A program made the position numbers and the translations under genes. Shown here in pieces: positions 1 to 9,068 of a DNA stretch of 64,000 nt. Source of the stretch: Sediminimonas qiaohouensis DSM 21189 (lineage in GTDB: Bacteria > Pseudomonadota > Alphaproteobacteria > Rhodobacterales > Rhodobacteraceae); the NCBI RefSeq assembly GCF_000423645.1, contig NZ_AUIJ01000008.1:82201-146200 (forward strand). The letters are read 5' to 3'. The notes beneath the pieces were generated by a model. That model was not told the DNA's origin. It saw only the letters and a program-made list of their open reading frames with translations, and searched no databases. How positions within the stretch are numbered: the first letter of the stretch is position 1; each line of letters starts with the position of its first letter.

Positions 1-1
1 C

Positions 2-643
2 ACTGAATCTGAGCTCAATTCAGCGCGGGTCAAACGATTTGACACGGTGCCCGAGGTTGTCGACATGCTGCATCGATGGCACGAGCACCTGAGGCTGGTC
101 ATCCTCGACGAGAGCGCGGCGGCCCAGCTTGATATAAACCTCGCGGAATGGATGCGAGCACAGTCCGGCGTGATTTTCGCATGTGCCTACACCGACCCGG
201 AAAAGGTCAGGAAACTCATGTGCGCAAGGGTTTACCCGGATGGCGTCTCAAGCCTGTTTCCCGTCAACATGAATTTCGACTCATGGATTTCGATGTTGAA
301 GCTGTGCCTGGCCGGGCATGCCTATGTGACGCCCGAGCTGATATCGCTGTTCGGGGTGGTGCCCAACGAGGCCGCGAATAACGGGTCCGCCGACCCGATC
401 ATGGCACAACCCAAGCCCCAAGAGGACAAGGGCGCGGGTGTGCGCCCACTTCTTGAGCGGCTGACCTGCCGCGAAAGGCAGGTTCTGGAACTCGTCACGC
501 AGGGGCATCAGAACAAGATCATCGCGACCATGCTGACGCTGTCGGAAAACACGGTGAAGCTTCACATACACCATATCATTTCGAAGCTTGGTGTTCACAA
601 CCGGACGGAAGCCGCAATCATCTATGCCAAATCCAACACATAG
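2..643 (+). CDS. LuxR/NarL-family response regulator, 5' end missing
   Basis: The reading frame is open to the first base of the window, so the gene begins upstream; the GTG at 47 is probably internal. The last 60 residues form a typical LuxR-type helix-turn-helix (LTCRERQVLELVTQGHQNK, then SENTVKLHIHHIISKLGVHNRTEA). The part before it looks like the second half of a receiver domain (a CLAGHAYVTPEL stretch is usual at its end), but the phospho-acceptor aspartate would lie outside the window. The role is DNA-binding transcriptional regulation, probably under a histidine kinase that is not visible. The 3' end overlaps the next gene by about 20 bases. Target genes are unknown. Confidence 0.8.
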   Translation, partial: TESELNSARVKRFDTVPEVVDMLHRWHEHLRLVILDESAAAQLDINLAEWMRAQSGVIFACAYTDPEKVRKLMCARVYPDGVSSLFPVNMNFDSWISMLKLCLAGHAYVTPELISLFGVVPNEAANNGSADPIMAQPKPQEDKGAGVRPLLERLTCRERQVLELVTQGHQNKIIATMLTLSENTVKLHIHHIISKLGVHNRTEAAIIYAKSNT

Positions 644-1145
644 GCGGGGCGCGGATGACAGCACGGAGGCCCTGAACGATATCCTGCTTCGCGTGGGGCA
701 GATGAACTACACATGGACGAACACCGAAAGCCTGTTCATCCATGTGATCGCCGGCCTTGCCGAGGTTGAAAAGGACGTGGCCGTCGTCATTTTCCTGACG
801 CTCAACACAACCAGCGCGCGCCTTGATCTGGTTGACAGGTTGGCCAAGATGGAGCGTACCTCGCCAGAGCAACGCGACAAGATCCTTGAGCTGACCTCGC
901 GATTTCGCAAGGAATCGACCCTGCGAAACAGGTACAATCACTGCATCTATTCCTTCGATCCCGAAGGCGGTCCGCCCAACACGATCATGATGCGCATCGC
1001 CGATCGCAAGGACAAGATATTGGTGGGCAAGCAGGAAAAGGCGGATGATCGCGAGATCGCAAATATCGACGCGTCCGTCGCGCGGCTGAGGCAGCTCAAC
1101 CTGGACATCTGGCAGACCATCGCTGCCTTTGGCTACCCGGTGTGA
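624..1145 (+). CDS. Hypothetical alpha-helical protein with an R-x4-H motif
   Basis: I do not recognise the family. I chose the ATG at 624 (173 residues) rather than the upstream GTG at 588, because it shortens the overlap with the regulator gene. The protein is predicted to be almost all helical and soluble, with no signal peptide. It contains TLRNRYNHCIYSF near residue 105; an R-x4-H pattern in a small all-helical protein resembles the active-site motif of HEPN-type proteins, though many unrelated proteins also have it. It overlaps the LuxR gene and may be co-expressed with it. A function in RNA cleavage or stress would be inference only. Confidence 0.6.
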   Translation: MPNPTHRRGADDSTEALNDILLRVGQMNYTWTNTESLFIHVIAGLAEVEKDVAVVIFLTLNTTSARLDLVDRLAKMERTSPEQRDKILELTSRFRKESTLRNRYNHCIYSFDPEGGPPNTIMMRIADRKDKILVGKQEKADDREIANIDASVARLRQLNLDIWQTIAAFGYPV

Positions 1146-1297
1146 CAGGCGGAGCTGCCGACCCGCAGCCCCCACCGCGCAGGTGCCAACGCGTTTGACC
1201 TGGATCGTTTTTTCACGGAACACTTGACGCTAGGATGAGTTTCAATTCCACCTGAAGGCGTGGCTCAAGGATGCCACGCCCAAGAACGGACGGGAAT

Positions 1298-3742
1298 ATG
1301 GCCCATAAGATTAGCCCCAAGGAATTATCAGCCCACGCCCTTGCCGCGCCGATTGCCGAGGCTGATTTCGATTTCAAAACCACCGACGACCTTGAGGAAA
1401 TGAAGGACTGGTTCGGGCAGGAGCGAAGCGTCGATGCGATCCGCATGGCGGCCACGATCCAGCACAGCGATTTCAACGCGTTCGTCCTTGGCACCCCCGG
1501 CAGTGGGCGGCACACGATCACGCAGTCGATCCTGTCGGACACCGCCAAAGACGCCCCCTGCCCCAGCGACTGGGTCTATGTGAACAACTTCGAGGCCCCG
1601 CACAAACCGATCGCGATCGAGTTGCCGCCGGGCGGCGCCAACCGGCTGCGCGCTGCTATGGAAGCGCTGATCGACGAGTTGGCCAATGACATCCCTGCCC
1701 TGTTCGAATCGGAAACCTACCGGACGCAGCGGCGATCGATCGAGGACACGTTCACCTCGGGCCACGAAGAGGCCATGAGCGAGGTTTTCGAGAAGGCCCG
1801 CACCCGCAAGGTCGCGATCCTGCGCACGCCCATGGGGTTTACCTTTGCCGGGCTGCAAAACGGCGAGGTCATGAGCCAGGAGCAGTACGAGAACCTGTCC
1901 GAAGAAGACCGCAAAGCGCTGGAAGAGGCGATAGAAAAGACGCAGAAAGAGCTTTCGGCGGTTCTGCGGGACGTGCCCAAGCAGGAAAAGGACCATCGCC
2001 GCAAGATCGAAGAGCTGAATTACTCCATGGCCAGCCAGGGCGTCGATGAGGCGATCGGAGATGTGAAGGAGGCGTTCTCGCAGCACAAGCCGGTGCAGGA
2101 TTTCCTTGAGGCGGTTCGGGACGACCTGATCGAGAACGCCGAGCTGTTCCTGCAGCGCGAGGATGGCGCAGAGGCCGGGCCATTTCCCGTCGCGACGACA
2201 AAGCACTACGCCAAGGCGCAGTTCCAACGCTATACCGTGAACGTCATCGTTGCGCATGACGAGGGCGACACCGGCGCGCCCGTGGTGAAGGAGGATTTGC
2301 CGACGCTCGCGAATCTGATCGGACGGATCGAATACGCCTCGCAGATGGGGGCGCTGGTCACCAATTTCACGATGATCAAGCCCGGCGCGCTGCATCGTGC
2401 GAATGGCGGGTACCTGATCCTAGACGCGTTGCAGGTTCTGAGCGAGCCGCTGGCGTGGGACGCGCTCAAGCGCAGCCTGCGGGCGGGCGAGATCTCGATC
2501 TATTCGCCGGGCGAAAGGCTTAGCATGATCTCGACGGTCTCGCTCGACCCGGACCCTGTGCCGCTGAAGACGCGCGTGATCCTGATTGGCGAGCGCCTGC
2601 ACTACTACCTGCTGTCGGCGCTCGATCCCGACTTCAAGCATCTGTTCAAGCTTGAGGCCGATTTCAACGACCAGATGCCCTTGGCGGACGACGCGAAAGA
2701 GGGGTACGCGCGGCTGATTGCGACGCTGGCCCGGCGCGCGGGGGGCAAGGCGCTGGATACCGGGGCGGTTGCGCGGCTGTTTGGCGAAAGCATGCGCACT
2801 ACCGGCGACGCGGAGCGGCTGACGCTCAATACCAGCCACCTGTCGGACATCATCAAGGAGGCCGGGTTCTGGGCTGACAAGCGCGATGCCAAGCAGATCG
2901 CCCGCGAGGATATCGACAAGGTCATCATCGAACGCGAATACCGCGCCGGACGGGTGCGCGAATTGAGCCAGGAAATGATCCTGCGCGATACCGTGATGAT
3001 CGACACCGAGGGGCAGCGCGCGGGGCAGATCAATGCCCTATCCGTGATGCAGATCGGCGGCTACATGTTCGGGCGCCCGTCGCGCCTGACCGCGAGGACA
3101 CGGCCGGGGACCGGCAAGCTGATCGATATCGAGCGCGAGATCGAGTTGGGCGGGCCGCTCCATTCCAAGGGTATGTTGATCCTGCAGGGGTACCTGGCCG
3201 CGAGCTATGCCACCAAGGCGCCGATGTCGCTTTGGGCCAGCCTGGTGTTCGAGCAAAGCTATGGCGGTGTCGATGGCGATAGCGCGTCCGCCGCCGAGTT
3301 GATCGCGCTGCTATCGTCGCTGGCCGAGGCCCCGATAGATCAGTCGTTTGCGATCACCGGCTCGGTCAACCAATTCGGGGATATTCAACCGATCGGCGGC
3401 GTCAACGAAAAGATCGAGGGGTTCTTCGACATCTGCGCCGAACGCGGGCTGAGCGGGCGCCAAGGGGTATTGATCCCAGCCGCAAACACCAAGAACCTGT
3501 GCCTGCGCAAACGGGTGATAGATGCCGTCGAGCAGGGCAAGTTCCACATTATCCCGATGCGCACGGTGAACGACGGGCTTGAGGTGCTCACCGGAATGGA
3601 CGCAGGCGAACGCGGTGAGGACGGCGCATATCCAGAGGGGAGCCTGAACCGGCGCGTCGAGGATCGCTTGTCGGGATTTGCCGATATCCGGAAGACATTC
3701 GTTAGCGACGCGCGCCATGGCAACTCAAATGACCGATCCTGA
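1298..3742 (+). CDS. Lon-like protease with AAA-type N-terminal region (COG1067 type)
   Basis: About 814 residues. The C-terminal third is a Lon S16 protease domain with the Ser-Lys dyad visible: Ser662 in GDSASAAEL and Lys705 in GGVNEKIEGFF, 43 residues apart as in Lon. The N-terminal part is the divergent ATPase of the Lon-related COG1067 family, with the P-loop written GTPGSGRHT, where Arg and His replace the usual Lys and Thr/Ser. A helical insertion at about residues 150-270 precedes the LonB-like part. The start at 1298 has a weak GGGA upstream; an in-frame ATG at 1271 is the alternative. It probably degrades damaged or specific proteins in the cytoplasm. The 3' end overlaps the stress-protein-like gene, so the two are probably coupled. 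Confidence 0.88.
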   Translation: MAHKISPKELSAHALAAPIAEADFDFKTTDDLEEMKDWFGQERSVDAIRMAATIQHSDFNAFVLGTPGSGRHTITQSILSDTAKDAPCPSDWVYVNNFEAPHKPIAIELPPGGANRLRAAMEALIDELANDIPALFESETYRTQRRSIEDTFTSGHEEAMSEVFEKARTRKVAILRTPMGFTFAGLQNGEVMSQEQYENLSEEDRKALEEAIEKTQKELSAVLRDVPKQEKDHRRKIEELNYSMASQGVDEAIGDVKEAFSQHKPVQDFLEAVRDDLIENAELFLQREDGAEAGPFPVATTKHYAKAQFQRYTVNVIVAHDEGDTGAPVVKEDLPTLANLIGRIEYASQMGALVTNFTMIKPGALHRANGGYLILDALQVLSEPLAWDALKRSLRAGEISIYSPGERLSMISTVSLDPDPVPLKTRVILIGERLHYYLLSALDPDFKHLFKLEADFNDQMPLADDAKEGYARLIATLARRAGGKALDTGAVARLFGESMRTTGDAERLTLNTSHLSDIIKEAGFWADKRDAKQIAREDIDKVIIEREYRAGRVRELSQEMILRDTVMIDTEGQRAGQINALSVMQIGGYMFGRPSRLTARTRPGTGKLIDIEREIELGGPLHSKGMLILQGYLAASYATKAPMSLWASLVFEQSYGGVDGDSASAAELIALLSSLAEAPIDQSFAITGSVNQFGDIQPIGGVNEKIEGFFDICAERGLSGRQGVLIPAANTKNLCLRKRVIDAVEQGKFHIIPMRTVNDGLEVLTGMDAGERGEDGAYPEGSLNRRVEDRLSGFADIRKTFVSDARHGNSNDRS

Positions 3743-4475
3743 GCACACATCGCGCGGCCCACGGGTGGTTCTGGGCGCGACATGCTATGTCGACGCCGAA
3801 GGTGCGCTTTCCCTGGCCGTGGCACTTGCACGCAGCATGAAAGCCGACCTGCACGGGCTCTTGGTGCAGGACGAAGCAATCCTGTCCGCAGCCAACCGCC
3901 CACGTGCACAAGCGGTGTCCTACTCCGGCCTGGGCACGACGGGCATCACCGCAGATGCCATGCAGCGAGCATTCGAGGCCGATGCCAGGCGGTTCGAGCA
4001 GATGATCACCGCCGCAGCCCGGGCCGCGGCCGTATCGGCGGCGTTCAGGGCCGATGCCGGCGGCTTGGCCGAGGCGTTGCGCCAAACGGCGCGGGCGGGC
4101 GACCTTGCGGTGTTCGGCTTTCGGCGTGCCACGCGCGACAGCGGCAGCCTGGTGTTGCTTTTGGGGGAACGAGACGATGCTCCGGAATTCGCGGCGCCCC
4201 TAGCGAAGGCCCTTGGCAAGCGGCTGGTATTGCTCAGGTACGGACAGCAGAATGCCACGGTGGCGCATCTTGCGTCCCATGGCACAGGCCCCGAGGCGCT
4301 GTTTGCCAACACGGCGCAAACCGTCCTGCGGCATCTTGAACGGCTCAGCCCGGCCGCCGTCATCATGACGGCCTATCACCCGGACATGCCGCCAATCAGC
4401 CGCATCATCGACGCCGCCAGATGCCCGGTGATCTTTGCGGCGCCAGCAGACGGGGACGCGGCTGGCGAGGCCTGA
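3717..4475 (+). CDS. Universal-stress-protein-like protein
   Basis: About 252 residues, reading from an ATG inside the end of the Lon-like gene; ATGs at 3678 and 3729 are also in frame. The N-terminus (PRVVLGATCYVDAEGALSLAVALARSMKADLHGLLVQDE) has the beta-alpha pattern of a UspA fold, and a second weaker repeat ends with CPVIFAAP. No ATP-binding G-2x-G-9x-G motif is obvious, so nucleotide binding is uncertain. The overlap with the protease gene suggests a joint stress role, for example as an adaptor or sensor; that is inference. It converges on bioY, leaving only 16 bases between the stop codons. Confidence 0.6.
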   Translation: MATQMTDPEHTSRGPRVVLGATCYVDAEGALSLAVALARSMKADLHGLLVQDEAILSAANRPRAQAVSYSGLGTTGITADAMQRAFEADARRFEQMITAAARAAAVSAAFRADAGGLAEALRQTARAGDLAVFGFRRATRDSGSLVLLLGERDDAPEFAAPLAKALGKRLVLLRYGQQNATVAHLASHGTGPEALFANTAQTVLRHLERLSPAAVIMTAYHPDMPPISRIIDAARCPVIFAAPADGDAAGEA

Positions 4476-4491
4476 CGCGCCCCCTTGGCAA

Positions 4492-5037
4492 TCAGCGACG
4501 CGATAGCACGCTGGCGGGGCGCGCCTTGTAAAGCGATGCCGTCAGAGCGGCCGCAAGCCCCGCCTTGATCAAGTCGCCGGGGATAAACGGCGCCATCGAG
4601 ATGGTGGCCTGCTGCACCGTCATGTCCAGCATCGCCGTCATTCCAAGGATACCGGGGATATACAGCACCACGATCCCGCCCAGAACCGCCGCAAGCAGCG
4701 CGGCGGGAAAGACCGGCGCCCCGCTCATCCGCTCGGTGATCCGGCCGGTGACGAAGGCCGCGATGGGAAACCCGATGAGAAAGCCCACGGTCGGCCCGGC
4801 GAACACGCCCAGCCCGCCGCGCCCGCCCGCCAGCAGCGGCAGGCCAAGCGCCACGAGCCCAAGAAACAACAGCACGGCCAGCGCGCCGCGACGTGCGCCC
4901 AGGACCGTGCCGCACAGCATGATCCCCATGCCCTGCGCCGTGATCGGGATGCCCGAGGCCAGCGTGAATTTCGGCACAAGCCCCAACACCGCGATCAATG
5001 CGGCAAAGAGGGCGATGAGGGTGATTTGACGTTCCAT
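4492..5037 (-). CDS. bioY: Biotin ECF transporter S component BioY
   Basis: A hydrophobic protein of 181 residues with about six membrane segments and the BioY family features: an N-terminal LFAALIAVLGLVP segment, GIPITAQGMG, and a GGRGGLGVFAGPTVGFLIGFP stretch near residues 70-95. BioY binds biotin in the inner membrane; with BioM and BioN it forms an energy-coupling-factor importer. It is the last gene of the bioM-bioN-bioY cluster, 32 bases after bioN. In this window the neighbouring operon encodes a biotin-carrier protein and biotin carboxylase, so the transporter may supply that enzyme. I see no BioR-type operator (TTATnnATAA) ahead of the cluster. Confidence 0.92.
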   Translation of the reverse strand: MERQITLIALFAALIAVLGLVPKFTLASGIPITAQGMGIMLCGTVLGARRGALAVLLFLGLVALGLPLLAGGRGGLGVFAGPTVGFLIGFPIAAFVTGRITERMSGAPVFPAALLAAVLGGIVVLYIPGILGMTAMLDMTVQQATISMAPFIPGDLIKAGLAAALTASLYKARPASVLSRR

Positions 5038-5069
5038 TTTCGCGTGTCCTTCGTGGTTTGTTGAGGTCT

Positions 5070-5684
5070 TCAGGGGTCTTGCGGCGCGTTTAGTCCGCCG
5101 CGCGCGCGCAGGGCTTCGGCCACATGCTCGGCGTCATCGATGGCACACAGGGTGATCGGCAGTGCCACCTGCCAGCCCACGCGCCTCGCACTGCGCGCGC
5201 GCCAGGCGTCGATCAGCTTGTTCGCCTTATCCATAAGGACGGGGATGAAGCGCACCACCAGAACGATGGCAAAGCCCAACGGCGCGGTGTTCAGCCCCGC
5301 CCGCCGGAGCGGCGTCAACAGCCACATGACCACGTCGATCAGGTCGTCAAAGCGGGTGGTCATGGTCACCAGGTTGGCCAGCGCCACCGCCGCGACAAGG
5401 CGCAGCGCGATGACCGCGCCGGTCATGGCCTGCTGCATGAAGACATGCCACAGAAGGACCAATACCACGAAAAACCAGATCGGTTTCAGCAGGCGCACCC
5501 CCTCGCGCAGGAACTGCCACCCCGGCACCAGGTACAGTCCGGCCACAGCCGCCAGCCCGCCGGCCATGGCGACCGGGTTCGGCAGCCAGAACAGCCCCAC
5601 CGTGGCCCCGCACAGCGCGGCCAGTTTTACCCCGGCGCGCAGCCCGTGATAGGGCGTGCGTATGTCAGAGGTCAGCGTCAGCAT
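5070..5684 (-). CDS. bioN: ECF transporter transmembrane component BioN
   Basis: 204 residues with several membrane helices and a long cytoplasmic region, matching the CbiQ/EcfT family. Near the C-terminus it carries ARSARRVG (about residues 166-173), similar to the Ala-Arg-Ser/Gly coupling motif that contacts the ATPase subunits in this family. It links the ATPase BioM to the biotin-binding protein BioY. Its start codon lies inside the end of bioM (20-base overlap), a sign of translational coupling. Confidence 0.88.
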   Translation of the reverse strand: MLTLTSDIRTPYHGLRAGVKLAALCGATVGLFWLPNPVAMAGGLAAVAGLYLVPGWQFLREGVRLLKPIWFFVVLVLLWHVFMQQAMTGAVIALRLVAAVALANLVTMTTRFDDLIDVVMWLLTPLRRAGLNTAPLGFAIVLVVRFIPVLMDKANKLIDAWRARSARRVGWQVALPITLCAIDDAEHVAEALRARGGLNAPQDP

Positions 5685-6393
5685 CGCCCGCCTCCTTCAT
5701 CGCACCAAGGTAGGATTGCACCACTTCGGCGGCGCCCCCGTCGCCGGCCACGCGGCCCTCGTCCAACCAGATGGCGCGGTCATACCCGCTCAGGGCGGCG
5801 GGGTCGTGGGTGACGTGGATCAGCGTGGCGGGCAGCGCGTCAAGATACCCCGTCAGCGCCCGCGTGGTGGGAATGTCCAGCCCCGAAAACGGCTCGTCCA
5901 GCAGGATCACCGACGGCTCCATCGCCAGCACCGCCATCAGGCAAACCAGGTGCCGTTGCCCCTGTGACAGGCTATCGACCGAGCGATCGTGCCACGCCGA
6001 ACGGCCAAACCGCGCCAGCATCGCGTGCGCGCCGTCGCGCGCGCCTTGCTTGTCGTGGCCAAGCTGTCGCAGGCCAAAGGCAAGTTCCTCTTCGACGGTG
6101 GGAAAGATGATCTGGTGATCGGGATTTTGAAACAGGATGCCAACGGTGCGGATCGCCGCCTTGCGGTCGGCGTACACATCCACACCGCCCACGTTCACGG
6201 CGCCCGCGTCCGGTGCGATCAGCCCGGCGATCAGGCGCGCCAGCGTCGTTTTGCCCGATCCGTTGCGCCCAATGATGCCAATGCGCCGTTCGGACAGGCG
6301 CAGCGTCAGATCGCGCAGGGCCACGCGGCTACCGAAACGGCAGGTTACGCCCGTGATCTCTATGCTTGGCCTGACATCGGCCTGTGCCATCAT
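5665..6393 (-). CDS. bioM: ECF transporter ATPase BioM
   Basis: 242 residues of a complete ABC ATPase: Walker A GRNGSGKTT (about residue 41), signature LSQGQRHLVCLMAVLAMEP, Walker B VILLDEPFSGLD and a switch histidine in HVTHD. It hydrolyses ATP for biotin uptake through BioN and BioY. The gene starts 96 bases after the sugar-type permease gene on the same strand, with no clear terminator between them. Read-through from the pxp-acc operon is therefore possible. Confidence 0.9.
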   Translation of the reverse strand: MMAQADVRPSIEITGVTCRFGSRVALRDLTLRLSERRIGIIGRNGSGKTTLARLIAGLIAPDAGAVNVGGVDVYADRKAAIRTVGILFQNPDHQIIFPTVEEELAFGLRQLGHDKQGARDGAHAMLARFGRSAWHDRSVDSLSQGQRHLVCLMAVLAMEPSVILLDEPFSGLDIPTTRALTGYLDALPATLIHVTHDPAALSGYDRAIWLDEGRVAGDGGAAEVVQSYLGAMKEAGDADADL

Positions 6394-6489
6394 CGCGCCT
6401 TTTCCCCATTGCGGCCCGCGCGCCGAGGGCCGACCTAGCCCGCCTGCATAGCCTGCGCGCCCCCCGCGTGCCAGCCGAAATGCGCCCGC

Positions 6490-7500
6490 TCAGCGTCCAC
6501 TCATGATAATCCGGTAGCGCACTTGATCGAAGATCACCGCCAGGATCAAGAGCGCCCCCAGCAACACCATCTGCATGTAGGAGCTGACCTGCGCCAGGTT
6601 CATCCCGTTTTGCACCAGCACGATGAAGAACGCACCCAGCACCACGTTTTCCACCCGGCCTATCCCGCCACGCAGGGACACGCCCGCGATCACGCAGGCC
6701 GCGATCGACTCAAGCGCGATCGAGCCGCCAAGGTTGGCCTCGCCCGTTTCCACTCGTGCGGTCAGCAAAAGCCCCGTCAGCGACGCGATCAACGCGCACA
6801 CCAGGTAGGCCAGCAACAGCGTGCGCTTGGTGTTGATGGCAGATAGATGCGCGGCCTTGATGTTGCCGCCCACGGCGTAGATCTGGGTGCCAAACCGGGT
6901 GCGCGCCATCAACAGCCACATCACCGCGATGCACGCAAGCGCGATGAGAACCGGCACAGGAAAACCCCATACCCGTCCGAACCCGAACGTGTCGGCAAAC
7001 GCAAACGGCAGGCCCGATACCGGCACACCGCCGGTCAGGAACAGGGCAAAGCCCGCCCCGACCGAGGACACGCCAAGCGTCATGATGAAGGGGGACACAT
7101 CGAAAAAGGCCACGCCGATGCCGTTCACCAGACCAACCATCAGCGCCGCCCCGAACCCCAGGCACGAGCCCAGCAAAATGGCCAGCCAGATCGCATCGGG
7201 GAAAAGGCCCGACAGCCACACCATCCCCATTGCCGACACGACAGAGGTCAGCGCGATCGCGGTGCCGACCGACAAGTCGAACCCGCCCGTGACCAGCGCC
7301 AGCATCTGTCCCATGGACACCAGCACCAGGTAAACCGATTGCCGCGCCACGTTGATCAGGTTCTGCCCGGTCAGGAACTTGGACGACAGCACGGTAAAGA
7401 TCACCAATGCCGCCAGCAGAAAGAACGGCAGGACGCCGACCTTTACGAACAGCCGGGTGATCCATGCCTTTGCGCCAGTCGATTGGATGTCTGAACTCAT
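6490..7500 (-). CDS. ABC transporter permease, RbsC/simple-sugar type
   Basis: 336 residues with eight or more hydrophobic segments and the family hallmark GGFDLSVGTAIALTSVV near residues 73-88, plus GGNIKAAHLSAI (EAA-like loop) and an ESIAACVIAGVSLRGGIG motif. It forms the membrane channel, probably as a homodimer, for the substrate delivered by the TorT-like binding protein. Its first codons overlap the end of the ATPase gene by four bases, so the two are coupled. Although the family is called sugar-type, the surrounding pxp and biotin-carboxylase genes suggest an amide, lactam or amino-acid-like substrate. Confidence 0.88.
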   Translation of the reverse strand: MSSDIQSTGAKAWITRLFVKVGVLPFFLLAALVIFTVLSSKFLTGQNLINVARQSVYLVLVSMGQMLALVTGGFDLSVGTAIALTSVVSAMGMVWLSGLFPDAIWLAILLGSCLGFGAALMVGLVNGIGVAFFDVSPFIMTLGVSSVGAGFALFLTGGVPVSGLPFAFADTFGFGRVWGFPVPVLIALACIAVMWLLMARTRFGTQIYAVGGNIKAAHLSAINTKRTLLLAYLVCALIASLTGLLLTARVETGEANLGGSIALESIAACVIAGVSLRGGIGRVENVVLGAFFIVLVQNGMNLAQVSSYMQMVLLGALLILAVIFDQVRYRIIMSGR

Positions 7501-8999
7501 TGTGTCGCTCCGCTTTCATCGAAGAAGTGTTTGAGGATGTTCTCCTCGGTCATCTCGTCGCCGCTCAACTCGGCGGTCAGTGCGCCATGCGCCATCACGA
7601 TCATCCGGTGCGCCAGGTGCATGACCTCGGGCAGGTCGGATGAAATCACGACCACGGCCTTGCCCGCTTCGGCCAATTCCTTGATCAACAGGTAAAGCGC
7701 CGCGCGCGTTCCCATGTCCACGCCGACGGTTGGCTCGTCGAGGATGTAGATATCGGCGTCCTGCCCAAAGCATTTGCCGAACAGCACCTTTTGCTGGTTG
7801 CCGCCCGAGAGTTGCGAAACCAGCTTGTTGCGATACCCCTCGTGCAGTTCCACGTGATCGGCGATTCGGGTGCTGGCGTCGCGGACCGCGGGCCAGTTGA
7901 TCAGGCCAGTGCCGCCACGCCCGCCCATCACGAGATTGACCGCCAGGTTGTCATTTGCAGTGCGCAGCAGGTCCAGCCCCTCGGCCTTGCGGTCGGGTGA
8001 CAGGTAATACATGCCCTGCCGGATGATCTGGCGCGTGGGGGCATGGGTGATGTCAACGCCCCTTAGCGTGACACGCCCTCCCAGCCGCGGCGCCACGCCC
8101 ATCATCGCCCGAAAGAGCCGCGACTTGCCGCAGCCCACCAGCCCAGCAACGCCAAGGATTTCACCAGGGCGAATTTCGACATCCGCCGCGTGCACGCCGC
8201 TGGTGCGCAGGCCCTCGGCGCGCAGCAGAACCTCGCCGGGCTTGTGTTCGATATGCGGGTAGATCTCGGAGATCGCGCGCCCGGTCATCATCTCGACCAG
8301 CGCGTCATCGTCGGTCTCGTCCATCGCCACGGTGCCGATCCTGGCCCCGTCGCGCAGCACCGTCACCCGGTCGGCGATGCGGACGAATTCCTGCATCCGG
8401 TGCGAGATGTAGATGATGCCGACCCCGCGCGCCTTGAGCGTCTTGATGAAATCAAACAGGTGATCCACCTCGCGGTCGGTTAGCGACGCGGTCGGCTCGT
8501 CCAGGATCAGCACCGACAGATCGCCATGAAACGCCTTGGTGATCTCGACCATCTGCTGACGTGCGCGCGACAGGCGGCCTGTGATCTCGGTCGGGTCGAT
8601 GTCGAAATCCAGTTCCTCGAACATCTCGGCGGCGCGGCGCCGCATCTCGCGGTGATCCACGAAGGGGCCCTTCATCGGCTCCCAACCGAGAAATATGTTC
8701 TCGGCCACAGTCAGCGTAGGGATCAGCGAAAATTCCTGAAAAACGGTGTATATCCCCTTGGCCTGCGCATCGGCGACAGAGCTGAGGCGCAGCGGCTGAC
8801 CATTCAGCTCGATCGTGCCGCCGCTTGGGGTATTGGCCCCGGCGAGCATCGAGATCAGCGTCGATTTGCCCGCGCCGTTTTCACCGAACAGAACATGCAC
8901 TTCGCCGGGGTTCAGATCGAAATCGACCGCGTCGAGCGCCAGAACGCCCGGGTATTGCTTGGTCAGCCCATTGGTGCGGATCAGCGGTTGGGTTGGCAT
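7497..8999 (-). CDS. ABC transporter ATP-binding protein, duplicated (RbsA/MglA type)
   Basis: 500 residues with two ABC domains. The first has Walker A GENGAGKST and Walker B VLILDEPTASL; its signature is altered to LSRARQQM instead of LSxGQQQ. The second has GLVGCGKSRL as a degenerate P-loop and an intact QLSGGNQQKV signature and YILDEPTVGVD Walker B. This asymmetry is normal for RbsA-type proteins. It energises import through the overlapping permease gene. A GC-rich hairpin lies between the binding-protein gene and this one, which probably lowers its expression relative to the binding protein. Confidence 0.9.
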   Translation of the reverse strand: MPTQPLIRTNGLTKQYPGVLALDAVDFDLNPGEVHVLFGENGAGKSTLISMLAGANTPSGGTIELNGQPLRLSSVADAQAKGIYTVFQEFSLIPTLTVAENIFLGWEPMKGPFVDHREMRRRAAEMFEELDFDIDPTEITGRLSRARQQMVEITKAFHGDLSVLILDEPTASLTDREVDHLFDFIKTLKARGVGIIYISHRMQEFVRIADRVTVLRDGARIGTVAMDETDDDALVEMMTGRAISEIYPHIEHKPGEVLLRAEGLRTSGVHAADVEIRPGEILGVAGLVGCGKSRLFRAMMGVAPRLGGRVTLRGVDITHAPTRQIIRQGMYYLSPDRKAEGLDLLRTANDNLAVNLVMGGRGGTGLINWPAVRDASTRIADHVELHEGYRNKLVSQLSGGNQQKVLFGKCFGQDADIYILDEPTVGVDMGTRAALYLLIKELAEAGKAVVVISSDLPEVMHLAHRMIVMAHGALTAELSGDEMTEENILKHFFDESGATQ

Positions 9000-9021
9000 G
9001 GTGAAATCTCCGGGAAATGCG

Positions 9022-9049
9022 GGCCGGGGCCGCTTGGGCGGCCCCGGCC
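9022..9049 (-). other. Perfect 12-bp hairpin between binding protein and ATPase genes
   Basis: Arms 9022-9033 and 9038-9049 pair perfectly, all G/C, with a four-base loop. It stands in the 69-base gap directly after the binding-protein stop codon. There is no U-run, so it is more likely an mRNA-stabilising or attenuating hairpin than a full terminator. Such hairpins after binding-protein genes commonly raise their product over the membrane components. Confidence 0.75.
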
Positions 9050-9068
9050 TATGATCACGCGCTATGGA

